64,000 nucleotides of DNA from Streptomyces katrae (GCF_002028425.1 NZ_CP020042.1:682001-746000), one strand, 5' to 3'; numbered from the stretch's first letter, positions 37,754 to 48,200 are shown. The notes: generated by a model not told the origin, from the sequence alone. Program-made: numbers and translations.

Positions 37754-38764
37754 TTGCCCAAGCCTGTAGGCAGGTACGTCTACTGGTCCGAGAGGCTCGT
37801 CGGGGAGGTGATCGACGACAACGGGATTCGACTGAACCCTCGCGTCAAGCCCGCCTTGAATCTTGGTCTGGCCGGGAACGGCGTCAATCTCGCCAGCCGG
37901 GACCGCGAGAACACCACCTTCGACATTGCCGAGAAGCTGAAGGAGAAGCTCCGCAGGTCCATCGTCACGGACCTCGACGCCCCGACTTCCGGGCAGTACG
38001 TCCAGGGAGCGGGCTGGGCCGAGGTGGCGGAGTTCCAGCGGTGGGGGTTTCCCGAGCACCGCCTCCCGGGGCGGACCACCCTGACCCACATACAGACCGT
38101 CACTCAGCAGAACCACCGTGTCGACCTCTGCCTGTTCGGGAGTCTGAAGAACCTGAAGGGCTACGCCGTCCCGGAGGAAGACACAGCTGGCGGATGGACC
38201 TCGTCGAATGCTCCGTTGATCGAGGAGTTCATGTCCCGCATTGGCGCGGACGCGAGCGCCAGGAGGGGACCTGCGTATTCGCTCGACGACGAGGAGGCCG
38301 CTCTGGAGATCCTCAAAATCTCGCTGACGCAGGGCATCTACGGAGACCCGGCTGATCACCAGGGACGTCCCGAAACTCGCGGCTACACGATCATGGGGTT
38401 CGACGCGACTGAGTACGTGGCCGTCATCTACAAGGACGTGACGCTCACGCCGAGCCGATGGAACCTCCGAGGCGACCCGGAGCTGGAGGGCGTCAGCCGC
38501 ATCCTTATTGGGGCTCCATTGTGGATGCGCACGACGCGCCAAGACAGCATCAAGGTGCACTACGGAGAGAACAGGGTGTTGGTCCCCAGCGTTTGGGACC
38601 GTCGGAATACGCCTGCCATTGCTCCCGCCCCCGAGCGGACTGCGGGGGATCTCCCGCAGTCCACCCAGCAGGACCCCATGCCCGGCCAGGCCCCACACCC
38701 CGATCTCGACCCGGCAAACGTCACTGGATCTCGACGCCGACGCTTTCGAGGCAGCCCAGGCTGA
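37754..38764 (+). CDS. Hypothetical protein, possible DUF7019/SAVMC3_10250-like
   Basis: 336 residues from TTG 37754, seven bases after GGAGG. N-terminus VGRYVYWSERLVGEVIDDNG resembles the start of DUF7019/SAVMC3_10250 proteins ('YLYLS..K'), with ASRDRENTTFDIAEKLKEKL and GWAEVAEFQRWG, LCLFGSLKNLKGY following. The last ~70 residues are Pro/Gln-rich and low complexity. Cytoplasmic. The family resemblance is from short motifs only. Confidence 0.6.
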   Translation: MPKPVGRYVYWSERLVGEVIDDNGIRLNPRVKPALNLGLAGNGVNLASRDRENTTFDIAEKLKEKLRRSIVTDLDAPTSGQYVQGAGWAEVAEFQRWGFPEHRLPGRTTLTHIQTVTQQNHRVDLCLFGSLKNLKGYAVPEEDTAGGWTSSNAPLIEEFMSRIGADASARRGPAYSLDDEEAALEILKISLTQGIYGDPADHQGRPETRGYTIMGFDATEYVAVIYKDVTLTPSRWNLRGDPELEGVSRILIGAPLWMRTTRQDSIKVHYGENRVLVPSVWDRRNTPAIAPAPERTAGDLPQSTQQDPMPGQAPHPDLDPANVTGSRRRRFRGSPG

Positions 38765-39077
38765 TCCAGGCAAGGGCTGCGAGCATCTCGGCCTGACGGC
38801 GAGACTGCGCTGTGAGCACGTGGATTCGCCTACGGGTTCTTCCTTCAGCTGGCCACCGCGATCACCACAGTCCGTAGCCTCATCCGCAGGACCTGGTACA
38901 CCCATCGCTGGGACACTCGCCCCACCAGCCCCCGCATCCGGTAACCCCCAGCTCGCCGCCTACTGGCGGACGCTCTTACAGAGAAGGGCCTCGGCGATCG
39001 GAGGTGCGGCAGTTCGCGGTGATGGGCATCTCCTGTTCCGCCGCGGACTGCGTACGATTCCACTACCGTGTCCTGGC
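38765..39077. other. Gene-free spacer
   Basis: About 310 bases. The frame of the downstream reductase is open upstream to 38508 but carries no domain features; nothing else recognised. Confidence 0.4.
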
Positions 39078-39905
39078 ATGACGGTGTTGATCATCGGCGG
39101 CAGTGGATTCCTGGGCACAGAGCTGCTGCGCCAGGCGAGGACCGCCGGTCGCTCAACGGCCGGGACGTTCAACTCCCGCCCCGGCGAAGCCCCTGGCACA
39201 TCGTGGCACCACCTGGACCTCCAAGGCCACCGGCGTATCGACGAAGTCCTCGACGCGGTGCAGCCCAGCGTGGTGATCAACTCCTCCAGCGGGAACAGCA
39301 ACTGGACGGTCACCGCCGACGGCCCGGGCCGTATAGCCCAAAGCACGGCGAGGCGGGGCATCCGCCTCGTGCACGTCTCGAGTGACGCCGTGTTCTCCGG
39401 GAACCGCGGCTCCGGCTACGACGAGACGGTGCTCCCCGATCCGATCACGCCCTACGGCGCGGCGAAAGGGGCCGCCGAGACCGCCGTTCGCCTCCTGCAC
39501 CCTGCCGCAGCCATCGTGCGGACCTCGCTGATCATCGGGAATGGCGGGTCTGCCCACGAACGGGTGGTGCACGAACTGGCCGCTGGCACAAGGTCAGGAG
39601 CCCTGTTCACGGACGATGTGCGTTGCCCGGTGCATGTCGCCGATCTGGCTGCCGCGCTCTTGGAACTCGCCACCTCCCGGGTAGCTGGCATCGCCCATGT
39701 CGCTGGCTCCGAGGCCCTCACCCGGTACGCGCTCGGTGTGCTCATCGCGCGGCGTGACGGCCTCGACCCCTCGCTGCTGCCCGTCGGTCGCCGGGCGAAT
39801 ACCGGGCTCCCGGGAGCCCTCGACGTGCGTCTCGACTGCCGGGCCACGCAGAAGCAGCTGAGTACCCGATTCCGTGGAGCCCGCGAGTTCCTCCGACAGG
39901 GCTGA
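39078..39905 (+). CDS. SDR-family NAD(P)-dependent reductase (RmlD-like)
   Basis: 275 residues from ATG 39078. Rossmann start TVLIIGGSGFLGTELLRQAR (GxxGxxG), VVINSSSGNSNWTVTADGPG, SSDAVFSGNRGSGYDETVLP with the Ser/Thr site, YGAAKGAAETAV giving Tyr-x-x-x-Lys, and DDVRCPVHVADLAAALLELA. This is the extended-SDR pattern close to dTDP-4-dehydrorhamnose reductase, but no other rhamnose gene is near, so the substrate is open. Ends 170 bases before a hairpin shared with the convergent gene. Confidence 0.85.
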   Translation: MTVLIIGGSGFLGTELLRQARTAGRSTAGTFNSRPGEAPGTSWHHLDLQGHRRIDEVLDAVQPSVVINSSSGNSNWTVTADGPGRIAQSTARRGIRLVHVSSDAVFSGNRGSGYDETVLPDPITPYGAAKGAAETAVRLLHPAAAIVRTSLIIGNGGSAHERVVHELAAGTRSGALFTDDVRCPVHVADLAAALLELATSRVAGIAHVAGSEALTRYALGVLIARRDGLDPSLLPVGRRANTGLPGALDVRLDCRATQKQLSTRFRGAREFLRQG

Positions 39906-40077
39906 GAGGGGCGGCTGCTAAGAGCAGCCTGGAGCGGAGACGCACGAAGGCTCCAGGAACCGGTCGGGCTCGGTTCCTGGGGCCTTGGCGTTGGTGATCA
40001 GTTCTGGGTGGTGGTCCGGTCAGCCGGTGGCAGGCGACGAGACGGTACAGGACCCCTGCCCGGTGCGGGCAACGCAA

Positions 40078-40112
40078 CAGGCCTCAGGAACCTGAGCGGA
40101 TCCTGAGGCCTG
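40078..40112. terminator. Bidirectional hairpin
   Basis: CAGGCCTCAGGA and TCCTGAGGCCTG form a 12-bp perfect stem with an 11-base loop, between the convergent reductase (+) and SpaA-like gene (-). Confidence 0.7.
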
Positions 40113-40152
40113 GCCTGGTGGGTTGTTCAGTTATGGCGCGTCAGGTGCGGAA

Positions 40153-41145
40153 TCAGCCGTTCGGCTGGCTGTCCTGGCTGGCTTCCCGGTGGCGGCGCAG
40201 GGCAAGCAGCGCGCCGCCGCCCGCGCTGATCAACAGTCCGGCGCCGGCGAGCAGCCATGAGGTGGAGCCGCCGCCGGTCTGGGCGAGGGAGCCCTTCGGG
40301 GTGGGGGAAGCGATGCTTGACGCGGTTTCGATCGGCTGCGGAGCAGCCGAGGCCGGCGTGGTCGCGGAGGGGGTGGGCGTGCCGGTCGTGGCGGGGGTGG
40401 TCGGGGTCGGGCTTCCCGACGCAGTGGCCGGGGTGGTCGGTGCGGTGGTGGGCGGGTTGGTCGGCTGGTCCTTCTTGGTGTTGGTGAAGGCGCCGGTGGT
40501 CTTCTCGCCGGGCTTGGCGGTGATCTTCACTGGGGTGGAGTTGAGCTGGTAGCCGTCGGGGGCCTTGGCCTCGGTGGCGGTGTAGGGGGTGCCGGTGCGG
40601 GAGGAGACGTCGAGCTTGGCGGTGGCGGTGCCGTCCTTGCCGGTGGTGAGCATGAGCGGCTTGCCGCCGCCGGCCTGTGGGCTGATGTTGATGACGGCGC
40701 CGGCGAGCGGCTTGCCGGTGTCCCTATCCTTCTTAGTCACCGTGATTTCGGCGAGCTTGAACGGGTCGACGACGGTGAGCTTGGCGGTCTGACCGGGGGT
40801 GACGACGATGTCCTGGTCCGGGGCCAAGTCGTGGATCGGGCTCCCGGAGTTGCTTTCCTTGAGCCGCCACACGCCCGGGGTGACGCCCTCGAAGCGCAGG
40901 ATGCCGTCCTGGCCGGTCTTGCCCTGAAGGGCCTTGGTGCCGTTGAGGGTGTCGAGCAGGGAGAACTCCGCCCCGGCCAGGAGGTCGCCGCCGGGGTCCT
41001 TCTTCGTGATCTCGATGCGGCCGGACTGCGGTTCGGGGGCTTCGGCCCAAGCGGACGGTGCCCAGGTCAGGGTGGTGGTGGCGAGGGTGGCTGCGGCGGC
41101 GACGGCTGCCGGTGCGGTGCGGCGAGAAGTGGTGCGGGTACGCAT
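40153..41145 (-). CDS. Sortase-anchored SpaA-type surface protein
   Basis: 330 residues. Signal peptide 1-~34 (TTTLTWAPSAWAEAPEP). Two prealbumin-like SpaA folds: GRIEITKKDPGGDLLAGAEF...SLLDT and LAEITVTKKDRDTGKPLAGA, each with the Lys typical of isopeptide-bonding Cna-B domains. A long Thr/Pro stalk follows, then the class-E sortase signal LAQTG near residue 293, a membrane span (WLLAGAGLLISAGGGALLAL) and an RRHRE tail. Attached to peptidoglycan by a housekeeping sortase encoded elsewhere. Upstream of it on the same strand is the IS1182-interrupted gene, 70 bases away. Confidence 0.9.
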   Translation of the reverse strand: MRTRTTSRRTAPAAVAAAATLATTTLTWAPSAWAEAPEPQSGRIEITKKDPGGDLLAGAEFSLLDTLNGTKALQGKTGQDGILRFEGVTPGVWRLKESNSGSPIHDLAPDQDIVVTPGQTAKLTVVDPFKLAEITVTKKDRDTGKPLAGAVINISPQAGGGKPLMLTTGKDGTATAKLDVSSRTGTPYTATEAKAPDGYQLNSTPVKITAKPGEKTTGAFTNTKKDQPTNPPTTAPTTPATASGSPTPTTPATTGTPTPSATTPASAAPQPIETASSIASPTPKGSLAQTGGGSTSWLLAGAGLLISAGGGALLALRRHREASQDSQPNG

Positions 41146-41215
41146 GCGGTGGAACGGTCTCCTGATGTAGTGGTGGGTGCATTGCCGGGATCCCTTGACG
41201 GGGCCGGGACGGACG

Positions 41216-42018
41216 TCAGGGGGTGCGGCCCGGTGCGGCCGGTGCGGGTGCCGGGGCTGGCAGAGCGGGCCGGCCTGTGGGCGCGGCGGTCAGGGCCGGT
41301 GGTGCCGTTGGGGTGCGGTAGCGGTGGGCTGCGGCCTTGACCAGGGCGTGCTGGTCTTCGGCGCTGAGTGCGTCGATGCGGGCCAGGGCCACGGCGGTGC
41401 CGGGCCCGTACGGGCGGCCGGCGGTCTGGGTGATGTGGGCGACGGCCTCGGCCTCGGCGAGGACCCCGTACTCAATGGGTAGGCCGAGCGTGTCGCGGAC
41501 GCCTTCGCGGGCGTAGCGCAGGTTCTGCGAGAGGGGGATGCCGTCGAGGGTGCCGTACTCGGCGAAGTCGAAGACGAGGAGTGTCGCCTGGTGGAGCAGG
41601 TCGAGGAAGTCGGTGTCGGCGGCCCAGAAGCCGGCCGGGTGATGCAGCCCGGGCGCGTCGAAGGTCGGTGTCGTACGCGGCTCCTCGCGCTGGTGTCCGC
41701 TCGGGGGTGCGGCTGGGGCGTGGGTCCACATGGTGGTAAAGGCGGTCACGGCCTGCCGTAGTCCGGTGAGGTCGGCGCCTTGCCAGGGCGGTGGGCCTGA
41801 AGGGTGCCAGTCGCGGATGCGGGCGTACCCGTCGTGGCCTGGGGACTTGCCGCGTGCAGTGTCCCGCTGGGTGAAGGTGTGGTGTTCGGCGAAGGCGAGG
41901 ATCTCCACGTGGAGGGCACCGCGTTGGGGGTGGATCACGGTGAGGCGCAGTCCGTCGTATTCGCCGTGGCGGATCGTCGGGGCGAAGTCGATGCGCAGCC
42001 GCAGCGCAGAGTCGGCGG
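41216..42018 (-). pseudogene. Unknown protein gene cut from its start codon by IS1182
   Basis: About 265 codons remain. Reads LLAADSALRLRIDFAPTIRH near the IS, then GEYDGLRLTVIHPQRGALHV, LAFAEHHTFTQRD, FWAADTDFLDLLHQATLLVF and RYAREGVRDTLGLPIEYGVL, with a Pro/Ala-rich tail. Across the IS, minus-strand bases 43748-43734 read GTG ACG CGG GCG CGC, which joins in frame through the CTAG duplication to CTA GCC GCC GAC; GGAG precedes that GTG. So the intact gene was ~270 codons. Translation may now begin at an internal GTG (41938). Family unknown; a homologous scrap is at 17171-17330. Confidence 0.7.
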
Positions 42019-43733
42019 CTAGAAGACTGATGAAGATGTTGGGTTCTGGCCCCGCCGCGTCAGCGGTGGGGCCAGACTCGTGTTGTGGTTCAAGGGGAGT
42101 GGGTCGGGGAGACGGTCGGACCTGATGTGTGGGCGACGTGCCGGGAGTTGATTCCGGCTGGGAGTGTGTTCGCGTTCCTGGCCGAGCACCGTGGCCGGTT
42201 GTTCCCCGCGGCGATGTTCGCGGACATGTATCCGTCGGCGAACGGGCGGCCGTCCATGCCGCCGCAGATTCTGGCCGCGGCGATCACATTGCAGGCCCTG
42301 CACGGCATGTCGGACTTCGAGACGGTCCAGGAACTGCGGTGTGACCTGCGGTGGAAGGCCGCGTGCGGGCTGGGACTGCATGACACCGCGTTCGACCCGT
42401 CGCTTCTGGCGTACTTCCGGCGCCGGCTGGCCCGCTCCACCAGCCCGAACCGGGCCTTCGAGGCCGTGCGGGAGGTCGTGAAGGCCACCGGTGTCCTCAG
42501 GGGCAAGCACCGGCGGGCACTGGACTCCACCGTGCTGGACGACGCGGTCGCCACCCAGGACACCGTCACCCAGATCATCGGCGCCATCCGGGTGGTGATC
42601 CGGGAAGTCCCCGGCGGCGCCGAGGCTGCCGCCGCGCAGTGCACCGCCCACGACTACACCGACCCGGGCAAACCCCGCATCACCTGGAACGATGCCCAGG
42701 CACGAGCCAACCTGGTCGACGCGCTCGTCGGCGACGCGGTCAGACTGCTCGGGCATCTGCCCGAGCAGGAACTGGGCGAGAAGGCAGCGAACGCGGTCGG
42801 CATCCTCGCGCTGGTCGCCGGGCAGGACGTGGAACCGGCCGAGGACTCCGACGGCCGTGACGGCCGCTGGCGCATCACCCAAGGGACCGCCCCGGACCGG
42901 ATGATCTCCACCGTCGACCCCGAGTCCCGGCACATCCACAAGACCCGCTCCCATCAGCAGGACGGATACAAGGCCCACCTCGCCGTCGAGCCGGAGACCG
43001 GGTTATACACCGCCGTCGCCCTGCGGCCCGGGGCCGGGCCAGAGCACCACGAGGCAGCCGTCGGCCTTGAACTGCTGGCCGAGGAGGACACCCCGGTGGA
43101 CGCCTTCGGTGACACCGCCTACTCCACCGGCGACGCCCGCCAGGCCCTCGAAGAGGCCGGACACCGGCTGTTCCTCAAACCCGCCCCGCTGCGGCCGGCC
43201 GTCCCAGACGGCTTCACCCTCGACGACTTCGCCATCGACACCTCCGCCGCCACCGTGACCTGCCCCCAAGGCCACACCGTCGGCCTGTCCGAGCCCGGCG
43301 GCCGCCACCACCAGCGCAGGGCCGTCTTCGGGAACGTGTGCACCCGATGCCCGCTGCGTGAGCAGTGCACCAAGGCCAAAGCCGGACGCGTCCTGACCAT
43401 CCGCCCCCACCACGATCTCCAAGCCGCGGCCCGCCGCCAGGCGCCACCGACCCCGCCTGGCAGGCCGACTACCGCCGCTGGCGGCCACCAGTCGAACGTG
43501 CCGTCGCCTGGCTCGTCCACCACGGCAACCGCCGACTCCGCTACCGGGGCACCATCAGCAACAACGCCTGGCTCCACACCCGAGCAGCCGCCCTCAACCT
43601 CCGCCGCCTGATCAACCTCGGACTCACTCACACAGGCGGCACCTGGCACCTCGCACCGGCCATCACATAACCAGAGGGGCCGCCCGGCCTACGGCCGGAC
43701 GGCCCCTCAACAAGATCTTCATCAGTCTTCTAG
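42019..43733. mobile_element. IS1182-family insertion sequence with CTAG target duplication
   Basis: Flanked by CTAG on both sides (42019-42022, 43730-43733). Inner ends AAGACTGATGAAGATGTTG and (reverse) AAGACTGATGAAGATCTTG are near-perfect terminal inverted repeats. About 1.71 kb with one transposase. It separates the gene at 41216 from its ribosome site and start, at the first codons. Confidence 0.9.
42085..43670 (+). pseudogene. IS1182-family transposase with a frame change near 43,440
   Basis: From GTG 42085 the frame reads WVGETVGPDVWATCRELIPA, PAAMFADMYPSANGRPSMPP, VQELRCDLRWKAACGLGLHD and FRRRLARSTSPNRAFEAV, then RALDSTVLDDAVATQDTVTQ with catalytic Asp, and later VDAFGDTAYSTGDARQALEE. 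Around 43440 the frame shifts by -1: the C-terminal part DPAWQADYRRWRPPVERAVA and RRLRYRGTISNNAWLHTRAA, with the conserved Glu region, is read in a second frame ending at 43670. Could be a programmed frameshift or a disabling indel. Confidence 0.82.
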
Positions 43734-43810
43734 GCGCGCCCGCGTCACCGGGCTCCGTCCCCGAATCGGGTGAACCACCCGACCTCCTGACAGCCAGGAG
43801 CCCACGTCTC

Positions 43811-44818
43811 GTGAGACATGCGAACCGCGAAGAACACCTCCATGCCCACGACGGATGGACCACCGTCGCTGTGGGCACCTACACAGACGGCCACAGCGTC
43901 CACCTCCACGGCGAGGACCACCTACGGCAGTTCGCCCTCGTATACGACGACGAAGCCGAAGCCGTCGCCGAGTTCCACCGCCTGCACTCCGTCGCCGTAC
44001 GCCCAGGACCCGCACCCGCCACCGACACCGAACGCGCCGCCACAGAGGCCCGGACCCCACCCGCCCCACACCGTGCTCCCGTCGACCACGACAGCCGGGC
44101 CTCGGTCCAGGAGGGTGCTTCTGCTGCCGGACCGGTTCACACAGCTGACCCGCGCGTCGGCGAGGCGCTGCTGGAGTCCTTCTTCGAGAACAACCCCGAC
44201 TGGTGGAAAGTGAGGACCTGGTCGGACGAGACCACCGTCGCCTGCCACGAAGCCCTGGCTATGCGCATCGAGTTCGACCACGAGGCCCGCAATCGAAGGG
44301 ACGTCGCCTGGACGGTCGCCGTGTACGACTCGCCGGTCGGCGAACGCCTCTGGCACGCAACCGCCACCGCCACCACACCCACCGACCTCGTCCAGACCCT
44401 GCTGGACAGCCTCACCTCGAACGAGTCTCGGTGGGGCCAGCCGTCCACGGGCGCTGCCCTGCGGCCGGCCGATGCCACCCGCACCCTGCTGGAGGCCCGC
44501 TGGACGCAGACCAGCAGTGCCCGGTACGTAGCTTGGCAGGCCCCCGATGGCAGCTCCAGCCTGCACCTCAATACCTACGCCGCCGACAACCCAGCAAGCC
44601 AGCTGCCCGCCTGGAGCATCATCGGCGGCACCGACCCCAACCGCCCCGACTGGGCCATCGACCTCTCCGCTACGGTCACCCCCGATATCCTCGCCCACCT
44701 CACCGACCACCTCGCCGCCTGTACACCCCCAGCACCTCGCCGAACGGGCACACCCCCGCTGCCCGCCACCCCCGCGGCCACAACGACGACCACCCCAGCG
44801 TGCCCCCGGCGTCACTGA
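43811..44818 (+). CDS. DUF317-family protein
   Basis: 335 residues from GTG 43811, with AGGAG 11 bases upstream. Two DUF317 halves: TDGHSVHLHGEDHLRQFALV...EAEAVAEF at the N-terminus and HEALAMRIEFDHEARNRRDV, AWTVAVYDSPVGERLWHATA, YVAWQAPDGSSSLHLNTYAA, QLPAWSIIGGTDPNRPDWAI later. Thr/Pro-rich tail. Divergent from the interrupted gene at 41216-43748. Another marker of AICE-like DNA; role unknown. Confidence 0.7.
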   Translation: MRHANREEHLHAHDGWTTVAVGTYTDGHSVHLHGEDHLRQFALVYDDEAEAVAEFHRLHSVAVRPGPAPATDTERAATEARTPPAPHRAPVDHDSRASVQEGASAAGPVHTADPRVGEALLESFFENNPDWWKVRTWSDETTVACHEALAMRIEFDHEARNRRDVAWTVAVYDSPVGERLWHATATATTPTDLVQTLLDSLTSNESRWGQPSTGAALRPADATRTLLEARWTQTSSARYVAWQAPDGSSSLHLNTYAADNPASQLPAWSIIGGTDPNRPDWAIDLSATVTPDILAHLTDHLAACTPPAPRRTGTPPLPATPAATTTTTPACPRRH

Positions 44819-44854
44819 TGGGTCATCCGCGCCGGCGACATCGGCACGGAGACG

Positions 44855-45067
44855 TCAAGCCGACCCGCCCAACGGCACCTCGGCCACAGGCGCCCAGCTC
44901 ATCCGCCAGCCTCCGGTGTCCGGTGCGATGTCGTAGCGGACGGACAGCAAGTGGATGGCATCCACCCGCATGGGTGCGCGGCGCGGGGTGATGCGGTTGC
45001 GGAGGATGCCGTTCAAGGAGTCGGAGTCCGCCGAATCGTATGACGGCAGGGTCGGATATTGAATCAC
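44855..45067 (-). pseudogene. C-terminal fragment of a 2H phosphoesterase (2'-5' RNA ligase-like)
   Basis: About 70 codons from a possible GTG at 45067. LPSYDSADSDSLNGILRNRI + TPRRAPMRVDAIHLLSVRYD, ending WRMSWAPVAEVPLGG, matches the C-terminal strand pattern of 2'-5' RNA ligase family proteins, beginning at the second HxS-type motif (here degraded). The N-terminal half with the first catalytic His is absent. It closely resembles the fragment at 50691-50987. It lies 150 bases downstream of the caspase gene on the same strand. It might be expressed as a small protein. Confidence 0.6.
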
Positions 45068-45218
45068 TGGGAATGCCGTCCTCGTCCTGCCGATCGTTGC
45101 AGTGCCGCTCGACCGCATGCTGGGTCTTCCCAGATCAGGGAGTCGACGGTGGCCTCGATCTGGCGGTGGCGTGGTGAAAGCGTAGACCAGGGACCTTGCC
45201 GCGAAGCGTATGTACGGC

Positions 45219-48200
45219 TCACCGGAACGGAGTTGTGGTGCGGGGCAGCTCAATGCAGGCGACCTCGTGACCGTAGACGACCATGAGTCTGGGGCCGTGA
45301 ACGGCTACCGCTCGGACCGGAAGCGGCAGATAGCAGCGGTGGACCAACTGACCGGTGGCGGGGTTCCAGACGATCGCTGTGCCGTCACTGTCGGCAGTGA
45401 CGGCCAGAGGTCCGTCGGGGCCCTCCGCCGTGGCAACCGCGGTCACCCAGCCGGTGTGGTCAGTGAGGGTGTGGAGTCGGGTGCCGGTGGCGGGGTTCCA
45501 GACGATCGCGGTGCGGTCGCGGCTGGTGGTAATAGCGAGGGGCCCGTCGGGGCCTTCCACCGTGACGACTGCGGTGATCGAGTCGGTGTGGCCGGTGAGG
45601 GTGTGGAGTCGGGTGCCGGTGGCGGGGTTCCAGACGATCGCGGTGCGGTCGCGGCTGGTGGTAATGGCGAGGGGCCCGTCGGGACCTTCCACCGTGACGA
45701 CTGCGGTGATCGAGTCGGTGTGGCCGGTGAGGGCGTGGAGTCGGGCACCGGTGACGGGGTTCCAGACGATCACGGTGCCGTCACCGCCGCCGGCGATGGC
45801 CAGGAGTCCGTCCGAGCTGCCCACTGTGGCAACTGCGGTGATCGAGTCGGTGTGGTCGGTGAGGGTGTGGAGTCGGGTGCCGGTGGCGGGGTTCCAGACG
45901 ATCGCGGTGCGGTCGCAGGTGGTGATGGCGAGGGGCCCGTCGGGGCCTTCCACCGTGGCAACCGCGGTCACCCAGCCGGTGTGGCCGGTGAGGGTGTGGA
46001 GTCGGGTGCCGGTGGCGGGGTTCCAGACGATCACGGTGCGGTCGTGGCCGGTGGTGATGGCCAGCGGTCCGTCGAGGCCCTCCACCGTAGCAACCGCGGT
46101 CACCCAGCCGGTGTGGCCGGTGAGGGTGTGAAAGCGATCGCCGACGGCGGGGTTCCAGACGATCACGGTGCCGTCGCCACCGGTGGTGATGGCCAGCGGT
46201 CCGTCGAGGCCCTCCACCATGGCAACCGCGGTCACCCAGCCGGTGTGGCCGGTGAGGGTGTGAAAGCGATCGCCGACGGCGGGGTTCCAGACGATCACGG
46301 TGCCGTTGCGGCCGGCAGTGACGGCAAGGGGCCCGTCGGGGCCCTCCACCGTGGCAATTGCGCTCACCCACCTGGTGTGGCCCGTGAGGGTGCGGAGGCG
46401 GGCACCGGTGACGGGGTTCCAGACGATCACGGTGCGGTCGTGGCCGGTGGTGATAGCCAGGGGCCCGTCGGGGCCCTCCACCGTGGCAACCGCCTCTACC
46501 CACTCGGTGTGGTCGGTGAGGGTGTGGAGTCGGGTGCCGGTGGCGGGGTTCCAGACGATCACGGTGTGGTCGCGGCTGGTGGTGATGGCGAGGGGCCCGT
46601 CGGGGCCTTCCACCGTGGCAACCGCGGTGATCAATTTGGTGTGGCCGGTGAGGGTGTGGAGTCGGGCACCGGTGACGGGGTTCCAGACGATCACGGTGCC
46701 GTCACCGCCGCCGGCGATGGCCAGGAGTCCGTCGGGACCTTCCACCGTGGCAACCGCGGTCACCCAGTCGGTGTGGCCGGTGAGGGTGTGGAGTCGGGCA
46801 CCGGTGACGGGGTTCCAGACGATCACGGTGCCGTCACCGCCGCCGGCGATGGCCAGGGGCCCGTCGGGACCTTCCACCGTGGCAACCGCGGTGATCGAGT
46901 CGGTGTGGTCGGTGAGGGCGTGGAGTCGGGCACCGGTGACGGGGTTCCAGACGATCGCGGTGCCGTCACTGCCGCCGGTGATGGCCAGGGGCCCGTCGGG
47001 ACCTTCCACCGTGGCAACCGCGGTCACCCAGCCGGTGTGGTCGGTGAGGGTGTGGAGTCGAGAGCCGGTGACGGGGTTCCAGACGATCGCGGTGTGGTCG
47101 CGGCTGGTGGTGATGGCGAGGGGCCCGTCGGGACCTTCCACCGTGGCGACTGCGGTGATCGAGTCGGTGTGGTCGGTGAGGGCGTGGAGTCGGGTGCCGG
47201 TGGCGGGGTTCCAGACGATCACGGTGCGGTCGCTGCCGCCAGTGATGGCGAGGGGCCCGTCGGGGCCTTCCACCGTGGCGGCCTCGGTCACCCAGTCGGT
47301 GTGGCCAGTGAGGGTGTGGAGGCGGGCGGGGTGGGTGAGGCGGGTTGCCCACGCTGGGGTTGGCGGGACTGTTGTGCCGAGCGGTTGCAGGTGGGTGATG
47401 GTGTGTGTGAGGTCCGGCTGCTGCCAGGAGGTGGCGTCGAGGGCGAGGAGGTTGCGGCGGACCTCGATCTCGTGGCGGCGGGAGTCGTAGGCGGTGGTGG
47501 TGCGGTAGATGTGCGCGTGGAGCCGTGCCTGCTGGTTGCGGGCGTGGTGGAGGTGGGGAATGAGGGTGTCGGGGTCGGCGTGTAGCAGGTAGGCGGGGTC
47601 TTCGAGCAGCCGGTCAAGGGAGCTGTCGGCGGCCGTTCGGGCGTGGTCGGCGGCATGCCGCAGGAGGTAGGGGTGGGCGTGCTGCCACTGCGGGGTGCCG
47701 GCCGGGGTGGTGGGGATTGTGCCTAGGAGGGCGTGGTGGAGGGTGGCGGGGTCGGCGTGGGGGCGGGTGTGGTCGGCAAGAGCCTGGTGGAAGTAGCGGT
47801 AGAGGAGGCGGTGGTCGGTGTCGGGGGTGGTGCGGAGGTAGAAGGCGATCTTGGTGAGGGCGTGGCGGGTGTCGGCGAGTTGAGGGGCGGGTCGGCCGGG
47901 GGCGGGAGGTTGGTGGGCGAGGGCAGTGGCATGGAGGAGGTCAAGGGGCATGCCTTGCCCGCGGGCGTGGCCGAGGACGTGGAGGAGGGGGCGGATCCAC
48001 GGGTTCTTGGCGGCGAGTTGGCGGGTGTGGACGCCGAAGACTTCGGTGACGGTGCACGGCGGGTCGAAGGTTGCCTCATCGGGGGTGATGCGCAGGTGGT
48101 CGGCGTAGAGGGCGGCCACGAGGAAGGCGCCGTGGTCGCTGTAGTCGGCGAGGCGGTCGGCGATGTGGCGCAGCCGGTGACGATCGTGGCGGGGCAGGAG

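Noticed and set aside
45345..47324. CRISPR-like regular repeats
   Set aside because: The 132-bp units are adjacent, lack unique spacers and code for WD40 blades. The same applies to the LGFP array at 24-25.7 kb.
45210..47585. Long plus-strand open frame (791 codons) rich in Gly/Val/Asp repeats opposite the WD40 region
   Set aside because: It is the antisense of the WD40 repeats; its periodicity is that of the repeats and it matches no family.
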